Shown: one piece after another, positions 21,993-30,796 of the stretch | How positions within the stretch are numbered: position 1 is the stretch's first letter | Layout of the letters: each line of letters begins with the position of its first letter | Origin: a virus | IMG/VR virus record: IMGVR_UViG_3300032307_000369 | Span: 1 to 30,874 of that record | DNA: 30,874 nt | Reading direction: 5' to 3' (one strand) | The notes under the pieces: generated by a model | What the model saw: the letters and a program-made list of their open reading frames with translations, nothing else | Database searches by the model: none | What the model was told of the DNA's origin: nothing | Position numbers and translations under genes: made by a program

Positions 21993-22577
21993 ATGAAAAA
22001 GGCTCTAGTATTACTTCCAGTTGTTGCGGCATTGACCGCTTGTGGTACGTTTAGTTCAAAAGATCCGTATCAAAAGCGAGCTGATGACTTTATGGAACAG
22101 CGTCAAAAACAGGTTGAGAAGGTACAGGATAAAACTCCAAGTTGGTATCATAAAACCCCAGTGGCTAACCAAGGTGCAATATACGCCGTTGGTACAGCTA
22201 GTTCAACTAATCAGTGGGTAGCTCTAGATAATGCTAAGGTGCTGGCTAAGGCTAGTATTTGTACTAGTGTCAATGGCACTGTTAGCAAAAAGAGCAAGGT
22301 CTACTTTAGAAATACTGAAAATGACACAGTAGAAGTTAGTGAACTAGCCATCGTTGAACGATGTGAAAAGACTGATGTAAGTGGTTTGGACGTATCTCGT
22401 CAAGCTACCGCAGTCATTAATGGTAGACACTACTACTGGGTAGAGGTTGCGTTTCCTTTAGGAGAAGCCAACATCATTCAAAGTCAGCGTCAACGTAATA
22501 AAGAACGTGAAGCTTCCATTGTGGGATCTAAACAATTGTTCAATGAAGTTGACTCAGCTGACCAACGTAAAAATTAA
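21993..22577 (+). CDS. LPP20-like lipoprotein
   Basis: 194 aa with lipobox LTAC (Cys17). The mature protein has a charged linker, then TPSWY...AIYAVGTASS and a repeated A-rich helix, typical of the LPP20 lipoprotein family, which is found in outer membranes with unknown function. Two further cysteines could form a disulfide. AGGAGAGG precedes the ATG. Forms a pair with the entericidin-like gene. Confidence 0.8.
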   Translation: MKKALVLLPVVAALTACGTFSSKDPYQKRADDFMEQRQKQVEKVQDKTPSWYHKTPVANQGAIYAVGTASSTNQWVALDNAKVLAKASICTSVNGTVSKKSKVYFRNTENDTVEVSELAIVERCEKTDVSGLDVSRQATAVINGRHYYWVEVAFPLGEANIIQSQRQRNKEREASIVGSKQLFNEVDSADQRKN

Positions 22578-22588
22578 GGAGATCTTGT

Positions 22589-22738
22589 ATGTTTGAATCA
22601 ATTGAAATTAGAAAAGCCGAAAACGGTATCATTGTAACCATCAAGACAGAAGATGAGGACAAGGATTTTGTTTTTGGCAATATCCCAAAAACCTTGAAGT
22701 TTGTTAAAGAATATTTGGAAACAAAACCCCAATCATGA
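22589..22738 (+). CDS. Small acidic unknown protein
   Basis: A 49 aa frame (starts MFESIEIRKAENGIIVTIKT) with AAGGAG 8 bases before the ATG and an ATGA overlap with the next gene. Predicted beta-strands then a helix. Unknown function. Confidence 0.75.
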   Translation: MFESIEIRKAENGIIVTIKTEDEDKDFVFGNIPKTLKFVKEYLETKPQS

Positions 22739-23211
22739 AATGGCTACTGGCATTAGTATTGCTCATGCCAGCTGTAGCGTGGGCGAACTGTACTTCTGAA
22801 ACTACCGAAAGAACTGTTACAAAAACAGTACAGCCAAACGGTAGAGAATTGGTTAATACTGAAAAGACGTATGTTTGCAAAAATGGCAAACGAGAAGTAT
22901 TCTCCAATTGCAAAACATTCCAGTGGAGTACTTTTTTAGGTGAAACCAATACATCTAAATCTTGTTCAGAATGGGATGAGCGTGAGGCAACTGACACGGC
23001 ATTGACTTATGCACACGATGGTGTTATAGTTGAATGGATAGATACTCGTGGAAAGTTTAAAGGATCTATTATTGCTTGGACACTGCCAAAATCGCAAGAA
23101 GGCTGGTGCAGACAAATCGTTGTGACCAAAGACTATGGCAGTAGTTCTGACAACACTGTTAGGATAATGTGCTACGCAGAAGGAAGAGGATGGCAGTATT
23201 GGCGACGCTAA
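22735..23211 (+). CDS. Secreted Cys-containing protein
   Basis: 158 aa with a clear signal peptide (MKWLLALVLLMPAVAWA, cleavage near 18) and seven cysteines in the mature part, likely in disulfides. No family recognised. It is expected in the periplasm, with the two lipoproteins encoded just upstream. Confidence 0.75.
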   Translation: MKWLLALVLLMPAVAWANCTSETTERTVTKTVQPNGRELVNTEKTYVCKNGKREVFSNCKTFQWSTFLGETNTSKSCSEWDEREATDTALTYAHDGVIVEWIDTRGKFKGSIIAWTLPKSQEGWCRQIVVTKDYGSSSDNTVRIMCYAEGRGWQYWRR

Positions 23212-23216
23212 TAAGC

Positions 23217-23224
23217 AATAAATA
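23217..23224 (+). promoter_or_regulatory. Late-promoter-like box
   Basis: AATAAATA, 17 bases before the ATG of the large membrane protein gene. It matches the NATAAATA variant of the T4-type late promoter. The leader would be very short and begin near the GAGGAA ribosome site. Confidence 0.4.
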
Positions 23225-23241
23225 TAGATGAGGAAAATTTA

Positions 23242-24834
23242 ATGACATTAGCTTGGCTATTACTTATTACTGGTTTAACAATTTCAGCTGTGGCGATCTA
23301 CTATTCTGTAGTAGGTCTTGCCGCTATTTTTAGTGCGGCAGTTATTCCCATCATAGTTATGGGCAGTGCCTTAGAAGTAGCTAAATTGGTATGTGCCAGC
23401 TGGTTAAAGGCAAATTGGAACAGAACTCCAATATTAATGAAGACTTATATGACCATTGCAGTAATTGTGCTAATGGCCATAACATCAATGGGTATCTTTG
23501 GATTCTTATCAAAAGCCCACAGTGATCAAAGTCTAGTAAGTGGTGACGTTATGGGACGAATCGCCATTTATGATGAAAAAATTAAAACATCAAAAGAAAA
23601 TATAGATGCAAATAGAAAAGCACTTAGACAGATGGACGAAGCTGTGGATCAAAGCATGGCACGTTCTAACGATGAGAAAGGTGCTGACAAAGCCGTTGCT
23701 ATACGCAGAGGACAAGCAAAAGAACGTGCTAGACTGCAAAAAGAAATCGCTGACGAACAAGCCACAGTTGCCAAGCTCAATGAAGAATCTGCACCCATAC
23801 GAGCCGAAGTCAGAAAAGTGGAAGCAGAAGTTGGACCACTAAAGTATATTGCTAAACTAATTTACGGTGATGCTGGCGCTGACGAGAACATGCTGGAGAG
23901 AGCAGTTACTTGGGTTATTATTTTAATTGTGGTTGTATTTGACCCACTAGCAGTTATCATGCTACTTGCCGCCCAAATGTCGTTTGGATGGAAAAGACCC
24001 AATGAAGAACCAGTGGCAGTCAAGGACAGTGTTGAAAAAGAAACAACTGAAGAACCATTTGTTGGTATAATTGCCCAGGAGGTTGCAAGTGTACTTCCTG
24101 AAGCTGTAACCACAGTTCCAGATGAGTCAGTGGCTATTTTGAAAGATGCAAAAGAAAAGTTAGCACAGTTTGTTGACAAGGTTAATTTAGAAAACAAGCC
24201 AGAGCCACTTGTATTTGAAACTGTTAAAGGCTTTGCTGTTCCAAAAGTTGACAACGTACCAAATCTAGAAAACTTGACAGCATATACACCAAATGTTAAA
24301 GAATTAAACATACAGCCAATTCAACCAGAAGAAACTGAAGATGCTGGACTTGAAGCATGGAATAAAATGCTTGAAGAAGCCGAACAAGCAGTACGAGAAG
24401 AAAAATTAGCCAATAATAAGTTTCCATCAGATCCATTTACAGGACAACAGTTCAAATTAGTAACTGATGAAAAAGAACAATACTATGTATACAATGGAAC
24501 CAATTGGGTCAAGGCTCCGTTAAACGGCGAGGCACATGCTCCTGCTGATGATGATAATAAAAAATATAAAATATTTCCAGAACTAATCAATACCAATTAT
24601 GTTCAAAATGAAGAACAAGTGGAAAGTGGACTTTGGCAGGAAACTACTCAGTCACTAAGTCAAAACGATTATCAACAAAAAGTACTTGAGGCTAACATTC
24701 GTTCACTTGTAGAATCAATTAATGATGGTTCAATTTCAATTGAACAATTAACTGAAGACGAAGCCTTAGCAGTTGAAGAATATTTGAAAAAGGAAAGCAA
24801 TGGCAGGGAAGATAACGATAGTAAGTCCACCTGA
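23242..24834 (+). CDS. Large membrane protein with coiled coil
   Basis: 530 aa. Three membrane segments in the first 95 residues, a long charged coiled coil (about 105-205), a fourth membrane segment (about 222-247) and an acidic, disordered, Glu/Pro-rich tail of nearly 280 residues with a short aromatic module (about 390-432). GAGGAA precedes the ATG. No family recognised. It could span the inner membrane with a periplasmic coiled coil and act in superinfection exclusion or lysis control; this is speculation. Confidence 0.8.
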   Translation: MTLAWLLLITGLTISAVAIYYSVVGLAAIFSAAVIPIIVMGSALEVAKLVCASWLKANWNRTPILMKTYMTIAVIVLMAITSMGIFGFLSKAHSDQSLVSGDVMGRIAIYDEKIKTSKENIDANRKALRQMDEAVDQSMARSNDEKGADKAVAIRRGQAKERARLQKEIADEQATVAKLNEESAPIRAEVRKVEAEVGPLKYIAKLIYGDAGADENMLERAVTWVIILIVVVFDPLAVIMLLAAQMSFGWKRPNEEPVAVKDSVEKETTEEPFVGIIAQEVASVLPEAVTTVPDESVAILKDAKEKLAQFVDKVNLENKPEPLVFETVKGFAVPKVDNVPNLENLTAYTPNVKELNIQPIQPEETEDAGLEAWNKMLEEAEQAVREEKLANNKFPSDPFTGQQFKLVTDEKEQYYVYNGTNWVKAPLNGEAHAPADDDNKKYKIFPELINTNYVQNEEQVESGLWQETTQSLSQNDYQQKVLEANIRSLVESINDGSISIEQLTEDEALAVEEYLKKESNGREDNDSKST

Positions 24835-25213
24835 TATCTATGTTAATCGAACAACCAGTATTATTCTTGTTAATACTACTGAAAAAGAACAAGAGCAGAT
24901 TAGCGATTGGTTCAACCAAAATCAACTAGCCCAAGAGCTTTCAATTTATTTTTACAATAACGAACGAAACCTTCAATGGCTAGTAATGTCATTTGCTGTG
25001 GCTCAATTTCGATATATCAATCTAGATAACACTCAGGATCAAAGTGGCTTGCTTGCAGGGCACTTTTTAAGTTCTGACAACTGTTATTATACTCTAACCG
25101 ATACTAATTTATATGAAGCATACAGATTAGTAAATACTTCAAAGTTAGAAACAATAACTGAATTTTTAGATAAGGTAATATCAATTGAGCACACTGAAAC
25201 ACCAGAACTGTGA
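24800..25213 (+). CDS. Unknown phage protein (137 aa)
   Basis: Not recognised. Soluble alpha/beta-looking protein with a [18 protein letters not shown] segment. Starts inside the end of the membrane-protein gene (AAGGAAA upstream) and ends inside the start of clpX, so the three are coupled. Confidence 0.7.
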   Translation: MAGKITIVSPPDIYVNRTTSIILVNTTEKEQEQISDWFNQNQLAQELSIYFYNNERNLQWLVMSFAVAQFRYINLDNTQDQSGLLAGHFLSSDNCYYTLTDTNLYEAYRLVNTSKLETITEFLDKVISIEHTETPEL

Positions 25214-26405
25214 TTTTTGCGGCAAGGGTAAAGAAGACGTTGAAAAACTCGTCGTTGGTTCTAACGGATCAATCTGTAATGAGTGTGTGACTCTTTGTGA
25301 TAGAATTTTAAAAGATCAAAAAGGTAAAGTCAAAAACGATCACCTTAATCAATTTAATCCTGTTAGGATAAAAGAATATCTAGATGAATTTATTATAGGT
25401 CAGGATGAGGCTAAAATATCCGTTTGTGTTGGAGTAAGTCAACACTATAAAAGAATTAGCAGTTACACCAGTTATGTTGACTTGGACAAAAGTAATGTAA
25501 TGCTAATGGGTCCAACTGGTTGTGGCAAGACTCTCATGGTAAAGAAAATTGCAGAGTTTATTGATGTACCATTTGCACACTGTGATGCAAATACATTGAC
25601 TGAAGCTGGCTATGTTGGTGACGATGTAGAAACTGTAATACAACAATTATTACTTAGAGCTGATGGTGATGTTGAAGCAGCCTGCCGTGGAATAATTTAT
25701 ATTGATGAAATAGATAAAATAAGTAGAAAGGGCGAATCTAATACTGCTACCAAAGATGTGGGCGGTGAAGGGGTACAACAAAGTCTACTCAAAATGATTG
25801 AAGGTACAGTACTTAAAATTCAGGTGGGCAAAAAACGTGAAGAAGTAGAAATAGACACTAAGAATATTTTGTTTATTGTTGGCGGCAGTTTTGTTGGACT
25901 TGAAAAGATTATCAATGATAGATTAAACAATACTGGAATTGGATTTAATAGTGCATTAAAAAAGACTTCACAAACTAATCTATTTTCTAAAGTAGATCAA
26001 AAGGATTTGATCACTTATGGGTTAATTCCAGAGTTTGTGGGCAGATTTAGTATATTGACCACAGTTGATGATTTGACCAAAGAAGACCTGATTAAGATAT
26101 TAACAGTGCCACGTAATAATTTAATTAATCAGTATAAGTATTTGTTTGATATGGATGGTTTAGAATTAGATTTTGAACCAGAAGCTCTAGAAGCAATTGC
26201 AGATAAAAGTATAGAATCTAAAACGAACGCCCGCGGTCTAAGAAGTACTTTAGAAAAACTATTAATACCTTACCAATTTGAAGCTCAAGAATTGGTCAAG
26301 AAGGGTTTAAAGAAAATACTAATAAGTAAGAACACTGTGATTAAAGGAGAATTACCAATTTTTATGTTTAACCAGAGAAAGAAAGAAAATGCCAAAACAA
26401 TATAA
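25185..26405 (+). CDS. clpX: ClpX-type AAA+ unfoldase
   Basis: 406 aa, near full length (E. coli ClpX is 424). N-terminal zinc domain Cys9, Cys12, Cys31, Cys34; Walker A GPTGCGKT at 109-116; pore loop GYVG at 142-145; Walker B with IYIDEID at 171-177; ClpP-docking loop IGF at 252-254; Arg finger in GRF near 287 and a sensor-2 NARGLR segment. All features for ATP-driven unfolding and docking to host ClpP are kept. TTG start preceded by AAGG. It would redirect host proteolysis or remodel phage proteins. Confidence 0.95.
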   Translation: MSTLKHQNCDFCGKGKEDVEKLVVGSNGSICNECVTLCDRILKDQKGKVKNDHLNQFNPVRIKEYLDEFIIGQDEAKISVCVGVSQHYKRISSYTSYVDLDKSNVMLMGPTGCGKTLMVKKIAEFIDVPFAHCDANTLTEAGYVGDDVETVIQQLLLRADGDVEAACRGIIYIDEIDKISRKGESNTATKDVGGEGVQQSLLKMIEGTVLKIQVGKKREEVEIDTKNILFIVGGSFVGLEKIINDRLNNTGIGFNSALKKTSQTNLFSKVDQKDLITYGLIPEFVGRFSILTTVDDLTKEDLIKILTVPRNNLINQYKYLFDMDGLELDFEPEALEAIADKSIESKTNARGLRSTLEKLLIPYQFEAQELVKKGLKKILISKNTVIKGELPIFMFNQRKKENAKTI

Positions 26406-26637
26406 TTCATCTTCTCGAAATGGTATCAGAGGTAACTCTGTTACAGTTGACGGGGATTTCAATAAAGCACTGAGAAAATTCAAAAAACGTGTAGAAGAAA
26501 GTGGTATCTTAGAAGCCGTAAAGGCAAAGATGTTTTACGAAAAACCAACCACTGAACGCAAACGTGCTAAAGGAGCCGCAAGGGCTCGCTGGCTTAAAAA
26601 AGTCAGAAACGAACAACTTCCTAAAAAACTCTATTGA
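26389..26637 (+). CDS. rpsU: Ribosomal protein bS21
   Basis: 82 aa. The core [37 protein letters not shown] and a basic C-terminus match bacterial S21 of the 30S subunit closely. The N-terminal ~18 residues are an added Ser/Asn-rich stretch. Phage-encoded bS21 is known in large phages and may replace the host copy to bias translation initiation. Overlaps the end of clpX by 17 bases. Confidence 0.95.
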   Translation: MPKQYNSSSRNGIRGNSVTVDGDFNKALRKFKKRVEESGILEAVKAKMFYEKPTTERKRAKGAARARWLKKVRNEQLPKKLY

Positions 26638-26662
26638 CATAACACCATAGTTTTGTTATAAT
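26634..26662 (+). promoter_or_regulatory. Consensus promoter before the exonuclease gene
   Basis: TTGACA (26634-26639), 17 bases, TATAAT (26657-26662). The expected start is within a base or two of the ATG at 26670, giving a leaderless message. The -35 overlaps the stop codon of the bS21 gene. Confidence 0.85.
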
Positions 26663-26669
26663 ATGTATT

Positions 26670-27209
26670 ATGGCAAAACATTTAATGGTAGATTTGGAAA
26701 CAATGGCGACTGGGCCTGACTCAGTTATTTTAACAATCGGTGCTGTTAAGTTTGACCCTTGGGGTCCAAACGTAGATCGTAGCACACACAATATTTTTTA
26801 TCGAAGAGTTGACACACAAACTTGTGAAGACTTGGGCATGAAAATTGATCCTGGAACTTTAGACTGGTGGAGTAAGCAGGCACCAGAAATTATTGACGAA
26901 GCTTTCAGTCCAGACAACCGTATTCATATTGAACAAGTAATAGAAGAGTTTCATAAGTTTGCTTGGGGCTGTGATTGCTTTTGGAGTCACGGCGCAATTT
27001 TTGACATTGTGATTTTAGAAGAATATTATCGCAAGCTCAAACGAGCACTTCCATGGAACTTTTGGCAAATACGTGACACACGCACAATCTTTGATTTAGG
27101 ATATGACCCTGAGATGCCCAAGGACGCAAAACACAATGCGTTAGAAGATGCATACCGACAAGCAGTAGGTGTGCAAAATATGTACAAGAAAGTGGCTAGG
27201 CAAAAATGA
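26670..27209 (+). CDS. DEDDh 3'-5' exonuclease
   Basis: 179 aa. Exo I motif Asp8-x-Glu10 in MVDLETMATGPDS, Exo II Asp112 and Exo III His155/Asp160 in KHNALEDAYRQA make a complete DEDDh set. Closest to the Rv2179c-like exoribonuclease family (PF16473) and T4 DexA-type nucleases. It could degrade host nucleic acid or process RNA, including tRNA. No ribosome site is seen; the promoter at 26634-26662 suggests leaderless translation. Confidence 0.88.
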   Translation: MAKHLMVDLETMATGPDSVILTIGAVKFDPWGPNVDRSTHNIFYRRVDTQTCEDLGMKIDPGTLDWWSKQAPEIIDEAFSPDNRIHIEQVIEEFHKFAWGCDCFWSHGAIFDIVILEEYYRKLKRALPWNFWQIRDTRTIFDLGYDPEMPKDAKHNALEDAYRQAVGVQNMYKKVARQK

Positions 27210-27397
27210 ACGAACGAATTAAAGAACTTTGGGATGAAGCAGCCAAACTTGAATCTGATCCTTCTTGGCAAGGGCAGACTAAGTTTATGGAAAAGTTCGC
27301 CGAGTTGATTATTAGAGAATGTGCCAACGTTGCCGCCGAGCATAGTGCATTGGACATTTATGAAGAAATTAGAGAACATTTTGGAGTTGAAGAATGA
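27206..27397 (+). CDS. Small acidic phage protein (63 aa)
   Basis: Helical protein starting MNERIKELWDEAAKLE with FAELIIRECA in the middle, a type often seen in T4-like and other large phages without known function. ATGA overlap with both neighbours. Confidence 0.8.
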   Translation: MNERIKELWDEAAKLESDPSWQGQTKFMEKFAELIIRECANVAAEHSALDIYEEIREHFGVEE

Positions 27398-27576
27398 GTG
27401 AAGAATTTGATAAAGCAATGGCAGAATTTTTAGCCAATGGCGGAGTTATACAAAAAGGCGAGTATCGAGAAAGCGGTCGTGTTGAGGGAGCCGAACGATC
27501 AAACTCTTGGGGTACTAAAAAAGCTGGCAGACCTCCTGCCACAGCAGTTGTTGAAATTGATGAGGAAGAAGAATGA
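27394..27576 (+). CDS. Small unknown protein (60 aa)
   Basis: Short, charged and Gly/Arg-containing protein with an acidic end (DEEEE). ATGA overlaps on both sides place it firmly between the 63 aa gene and guaC. Function unknown. Confidence 0.7.
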   Translation: MSEEFDKAMAEFLANGGVIQKGEYRESGRVEGAERSNSWGTKKAGRPPATAVVEIDEEEE

Positions 27577-28595
27577 GAATTGAAGACGAAGTCAAACTTG
27601 ATTTTAAAGATGTTTTAATTCGTCCTAAACGAAGTACTCTAAGTAGCCGTAAAGAAGTTGATTTAAAAAGAACATATACTTTTAAACACAGTAAGGCAAC
27701 TTGGTCAGGCATTCCAATTATGGCAAGTAATATGGATGGCGTTGGCACATTTGAAATGGCAACAGCATTACAAAAAGATCTTTTGTTCACATGTCTTGTA
27801 AAAAGTTATAATAGTGATATTGAAAAATGGAAGGATGCACTTGCATTAGATCCAGAAAATATTGCAGTAAGTACTGGTGTTGGTGAAAAGGATTTTGAAA
27901 GATTGAAATATATACTAACAGCAGTCAATAGCATTAAATTTATTTGTATTGACGTAGCAAATGGGTATGGTGAATATTTTGGCGATTATGTTTCTAAAGT
28001 AAGAGCCGAATTTCCTAATCATACAATTATCGCCGGTAATGTGGTTACCGCAGACATGACACAGGAGTTAATTTTACGTGGCGCAGACATTGTTAAAGTG
28101 GGCATTGGCCCTGGTAGCGTTTGTACTACTCGCGTCCAAACTGGTGTGGGCTACCCTCAGCTTAGTGCAATTATTGAATGTGCCGATGCCGCTCACGGTC
28201 TTGGTGCTCATATTATTGCTGATGGTGGATGTGTTTGTCCTGGTGATGTTGCTAAGGCTTTCGGCGCTGGTGCGGACTTTGTGATGCTAGGCGGCATGCT
28301 GGCAGGACACGACGAAGGCGGCGGCGAAGTCAAAGATGGCAAAGTCACTTTCTACGGAATGAGTTCAGATACGGCTATGAATAAGCATAGTGGTGGTGTT
28401 GCTAGTTATCGAAGTTCAGAAGGACGTACTGTAACAGTGCCGCATCGAGGTTCTGTTGAAAATACAGTATTGGATTTGCTTGGTGGACTTAGAAGTACAT
28501 GTACTTACGTTGGAGCACCATCGCTAAAACAGTTGTCAAAGTGTACTACGTTTATCAAAGTGTCTAGACAAATAAATGATGTTTTTGTAAAATAG
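27573..28595 (+). CDS. guaC: GMP reductase
   Basis: 340 aa, close to E. coli GuaC (347) over its full length from [20 protein letters not shown]. The active-site loop [11 protein letters not shown] carries catalytic Cys184; the CBS domains of IMP dehydrogenase are missing and the [10 protein letters not shown] segment is typical of GuaC. It turns GMP to IMP with NADPH, feeding guanine nucleotides into adenine synthesis. For an AT-rich phage that would favour dATP supply. ATGA overlap with the gene before; strong similarity to proteobacterial enzymes suggests acquisition from a host. Confidence 0.95.
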   Translation: MRIEDEVKLDFKDVLIRPKRSTLSSRKEVDLKRTYTFKHSKATWSGIPIMASNMDGVGTFEMATALQKDLLFTCLVKSYNSDIEKWKDALALDPENIAVSTGVGEKDFERLKYILTAVNSIKFICIDVANGYGEYFGDYVSKVRAEFPNHTIIAGNVVTADMTQELILRGADIVKVGIGPGSVCTTRVQTGVGYPQLSAIIECADAAHGLGAHIIADGGCVCPGDVAKAFGAGADFVMLGGMLAGHDEGGGEVKDGKVTFYGMSSDTAMNKHSGGVASYRSSEGRTVTVPHRGSVENTVLDLLGGLRSTCTYVGAPSLKQLSKCTTFIKVSRQINDVFVK

Positions 28596-28620
28596 CATAT
28601 AATCAACTAAGGAACATATT

Positions 28621-29136
28621 GTGATTACTCTTAAAGAATTTATGGAAATTTGTAACTACCGCATTACTGAAGGTAGTGACTATCAATGGGAATGTTATGG
28701 ACCAAATGCATACACACTAGATAGCTGGAATGGTGATCAAGATGGTCACAGTTTCAGCATTTACTTTGATACCAAAACACAAGAAGTTTATGAAGTACAA
28801 ATTCACGACTATCGTAATCAACGTGCTTATCGTATGATCAATCCTGAGTTTGTTAAAAAGCATAAAAAAGAAGCTAAACGTCGTGCAGTAGAATACAAAG
28901 AAGCATGGGATAATGTTGACTATGTGGATTTGGAAGTTGATGACGATTGGATTCAAAAAGCTCTAGCAGTTGAAGCAGGAGAAGTTTATGACACCCGTGT
29001 GTCAGTACCACTAGTACTAGATCGTGACCAAATGTATGATCTAATGACCATGGCTCATGAACGAGATATAACATTGAATGAACTAGTTGAATTTGTATTA
29101 AGAGAAGAAATCAAAAGGATTGAAAATGGACTATAA
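28621..29136 (+). CDS. Unknown protein with possible ribbon-helix-helix-like end
   Basis: 171 aa, GTG start after AAGGAAC. The N-terminal half is aromatic and acidic; the last ~45 residues (VSVPLVLDRDQMYDLMTMAH then DITLNELVEFVLREEI) resemble a strand-helix-helix DNA-binding arrangement. A regulator is possible; no family is certain. Confidence 0.7.
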   Translation: MITLKEFMEICNYRITEGSDYQWECYGPNAYTLDSWNGDQDGHSFSIYFDTKTQEVYEVQIHDYRNQRAYRMINPEFVKKHKKEAKRRAVEYKEAWDNVDYVDLEVDDDWIQKALAVEAGEVYDTRVSVPLVLDRDQMYDLMTMAHERDITLNELVEFVLREEIKRIENGL

Positions 29137-29416
29137 ACCAGGTGTTGGGAAAGTTTTAGTAAGACTAGTGGATGCAGAAAAAACAACCGCTGGCGGACTT
29201 ATTATTGCACAGACTGCCGTCGAACAAACAAATCAAGCAACGGTAATCGCTGTAGGTAAAGGCAAAACGTCAGATGCAGGAGTAGTTTTTGACATTCCTG
29301 TTAATGTAAATGACCTAGTAATGTTCAGTAAGGGTGCTGGTGTTGTGATTGCAATTGACGGTGAAGAAATGCTAGTTCTCAGAGAAGAAGATATCTTTGC
29401 CGTTTTGGAGGAATAA
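29126..29416 (+). CDS. groES: GroES-like co-chaperonin
   Basis: 96 aa, the normal GroES length. KPGVGKVLVRLVDAEKTTAGGLI, the QATVIAVGKGK strand and VNVNDLVMFSKGAGVVI match Cpn10. The mobile loop that docks on GroEL is the TTAGGLIIAQTA segment. Phage co-chaperonins (T4 gp31, RB49 CocO) adapt host GroEL for capsid protein folding. The ATG at 29126, 6 bases after AAAGGA, is chosen over an upstream TTG. Confidence 0.92.
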   Translation: MDYKPGVGKVLVRLVDAEKTTAGGLIIAQTAVEQTNQATVIAVGKGKTSDAGVVFDIPVNVNDLVMFSKGAGVVIAIDGEEMLVLREEDIFAVLEE

Positions 29417-29418
29417 TT

Positions 29419-29679
29419 GTGGCATATAATTTTAATTTTGATGTCAGCGCACAAATTTCTGCCAAGACTGTAGAAGACATGATTAAAAAAGTCGTTGAAG
29501 AACAGACTGGAAAAAAGGCTGCACGAGTTGAACTTAAGATGCGTAGCGTGACAAAAGGTATGGGTCCTTCAGAACATACAGAAACTGTATTTGATGGTGC
29601 AACAGTATATTTTGAAAATGAAAAAATTGAAACTATTTTTAACGGAAACAAATCATTTAAAAAGGACACATACGAATAA
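29419..29679 (+). CDS. Small unknown phage protein (86 aa)
   Basis: GTG start after GGAGGAA. A two-part alpha/beta protein with an N-terminal helix rich in Lys and Glu (KTVEDMIKKVVEEQTGKKAA) and a strand-rich end. No family recognised. Two bases from groES and TAATG-linked to the next gene. Confidence 0.75.
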   Translation: MAYNFNFDVSAQISAKTVEDMIKKVVEEQTGKKAARVELKMRSVTKGMGPSEHTETVFDGATVYFENEKIETIFNGNKSFKKDTYE

Positions 29680-30632
29680 TGGCTACCTTAGAACAAAAAC
29701 AAGAGTTAATCGATACACTTAAATTTACTCCACGCACGGTTAACATTCAAATTTATGCTTATGGCGGCGAATGTTATATGGGCAAAGTAGATAGAAAAAT
29801 CTATGACTACTTTAAAGAACATAAAATTGACATGGACCAATATGCTAGTGATTGGGACAGCACTTTTGATTTTGTTCCCGAGGAGTTGCGTCCCTTCCCT
29901 CCAGGCAGTCCGTACGAATGCGATAGTCTTTGTCATGCCAGTGGTCCAGAAGTAAGCGACAATAACTATATTGAAATTACAGACGAAAACGGTGATAAAA
30001 TTTGGCAGAGCTCATTTGGACTCAATGAACTAGAAGATGCCGGTGTTGAAGTTGACGAATGGGAAACTGCTATCATTGACGACTTAGATGATGGTACCGT
30101 TGTGTTTTGGGGTGGACAAGGTGAAAAAGGCACTTGCTTTGGTAGTAGTTTTGAACTCCGTGCGCCATTTGATCCTAAGAAGCTAAGGATCAGTTATAGC
30201 AACTGTGATGGCTGGTGGATATGTAACGGCGTTAGTTACGATGACGAAGACCTTGATAATGACGACCTAAGCACCACTGGCAAGTGGGGTGAGAACAAAT
30301 GGGTCATTGTTGGAGGCGAAGAAGTTTATGAAGGCGTTGAACGTGATGAGGATGGAGAACTCCCCTCAATTCAAGAACTAGAAGAAGATAGTGAAGAATG
30401 GGATCCTGCCGCAGAACTTGACAAGATCACAGAAGACATGATGACCGAGTGGTATGATAAAGATACTAAGCCTGCACACAAAGGCAATTACGAAGTTATG
30501 ATTGATGCTCCTTGGCCTAATGGTGGTTTAGGTCGAGCAGAGTGGTCTGGTCGTGGTTGGAAGCAAGATGGAAAGAAAGTGGCCATACATCAATGGCGCG
30601 GTTTAAAATTTAATCCTAACGAGATAGTCTAA
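29679..30632 (+). CDS. Acidic Trp-rich unknown protein (317 aa)
   Basis: Very acidic (long Asp/Glu runs near 190-250) with many Trp and Gly and repeated WxxxxxW patterns near the C-terminus. No signal or membrane segment. Acidity may allow it to mimic nucleic acid, but this cannot be judged from sequence. Function unknown. Confidence 0.78.
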   Translation: MATLEQKQELIDTLKFTPRTVNIQIYAYGGECYMGKVDRKIYDYFKEHKIDMDQYASDWDSTFDFVPEELRPFPPGSPYECDSLCHASGPEVSDNNYIEITDENGDKIWQSSFGLNELEDAGVEVDEWETAIIDDLDDGTVVFWGGQGEKGTCFGSSFELRAPFDPKKLRISYSNCDGWWICNGVSYDDEDLDNDDLSTTGKWGENKWVIVGGEEVYEGVERDEDGELPSIQELEEDSEEWDPAAELDKITEDMMTEWYDKDTKPAHKGNYEVMIDAPWPNGGLGRAEWSGRGWKQDGKKVAIHQWRGLKFNPNEIV

Positions 30633-30796
30633 TGTTAAACTTACGTCAAATGATGATTGAATATATTTGTTTTGCTTTTGAAGAACAAGAGCTTATGACA
30701 AAATTTCATGTGAGTGAATCTGAGCTGTCAAACTTATGTGATATTGACTTGTTAGAAATTTATGATCAAACCCTACTCACACCAATTCAAGACTAA
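30632..30796 (+). CDS. Small acidic protein (54 aa)
   Basis: A frame starting MLNLRQMMIEYICFAFEEQE whose ATG overlaps the previous stop (TAATG). Acidic and helical, with no motif recognised. Confidence 0.65.
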   Translation: MLNLRQMMIEYICFAFEEQELMTKFHVSESELSNLCDIDLLEIYDQTLLTPIQD

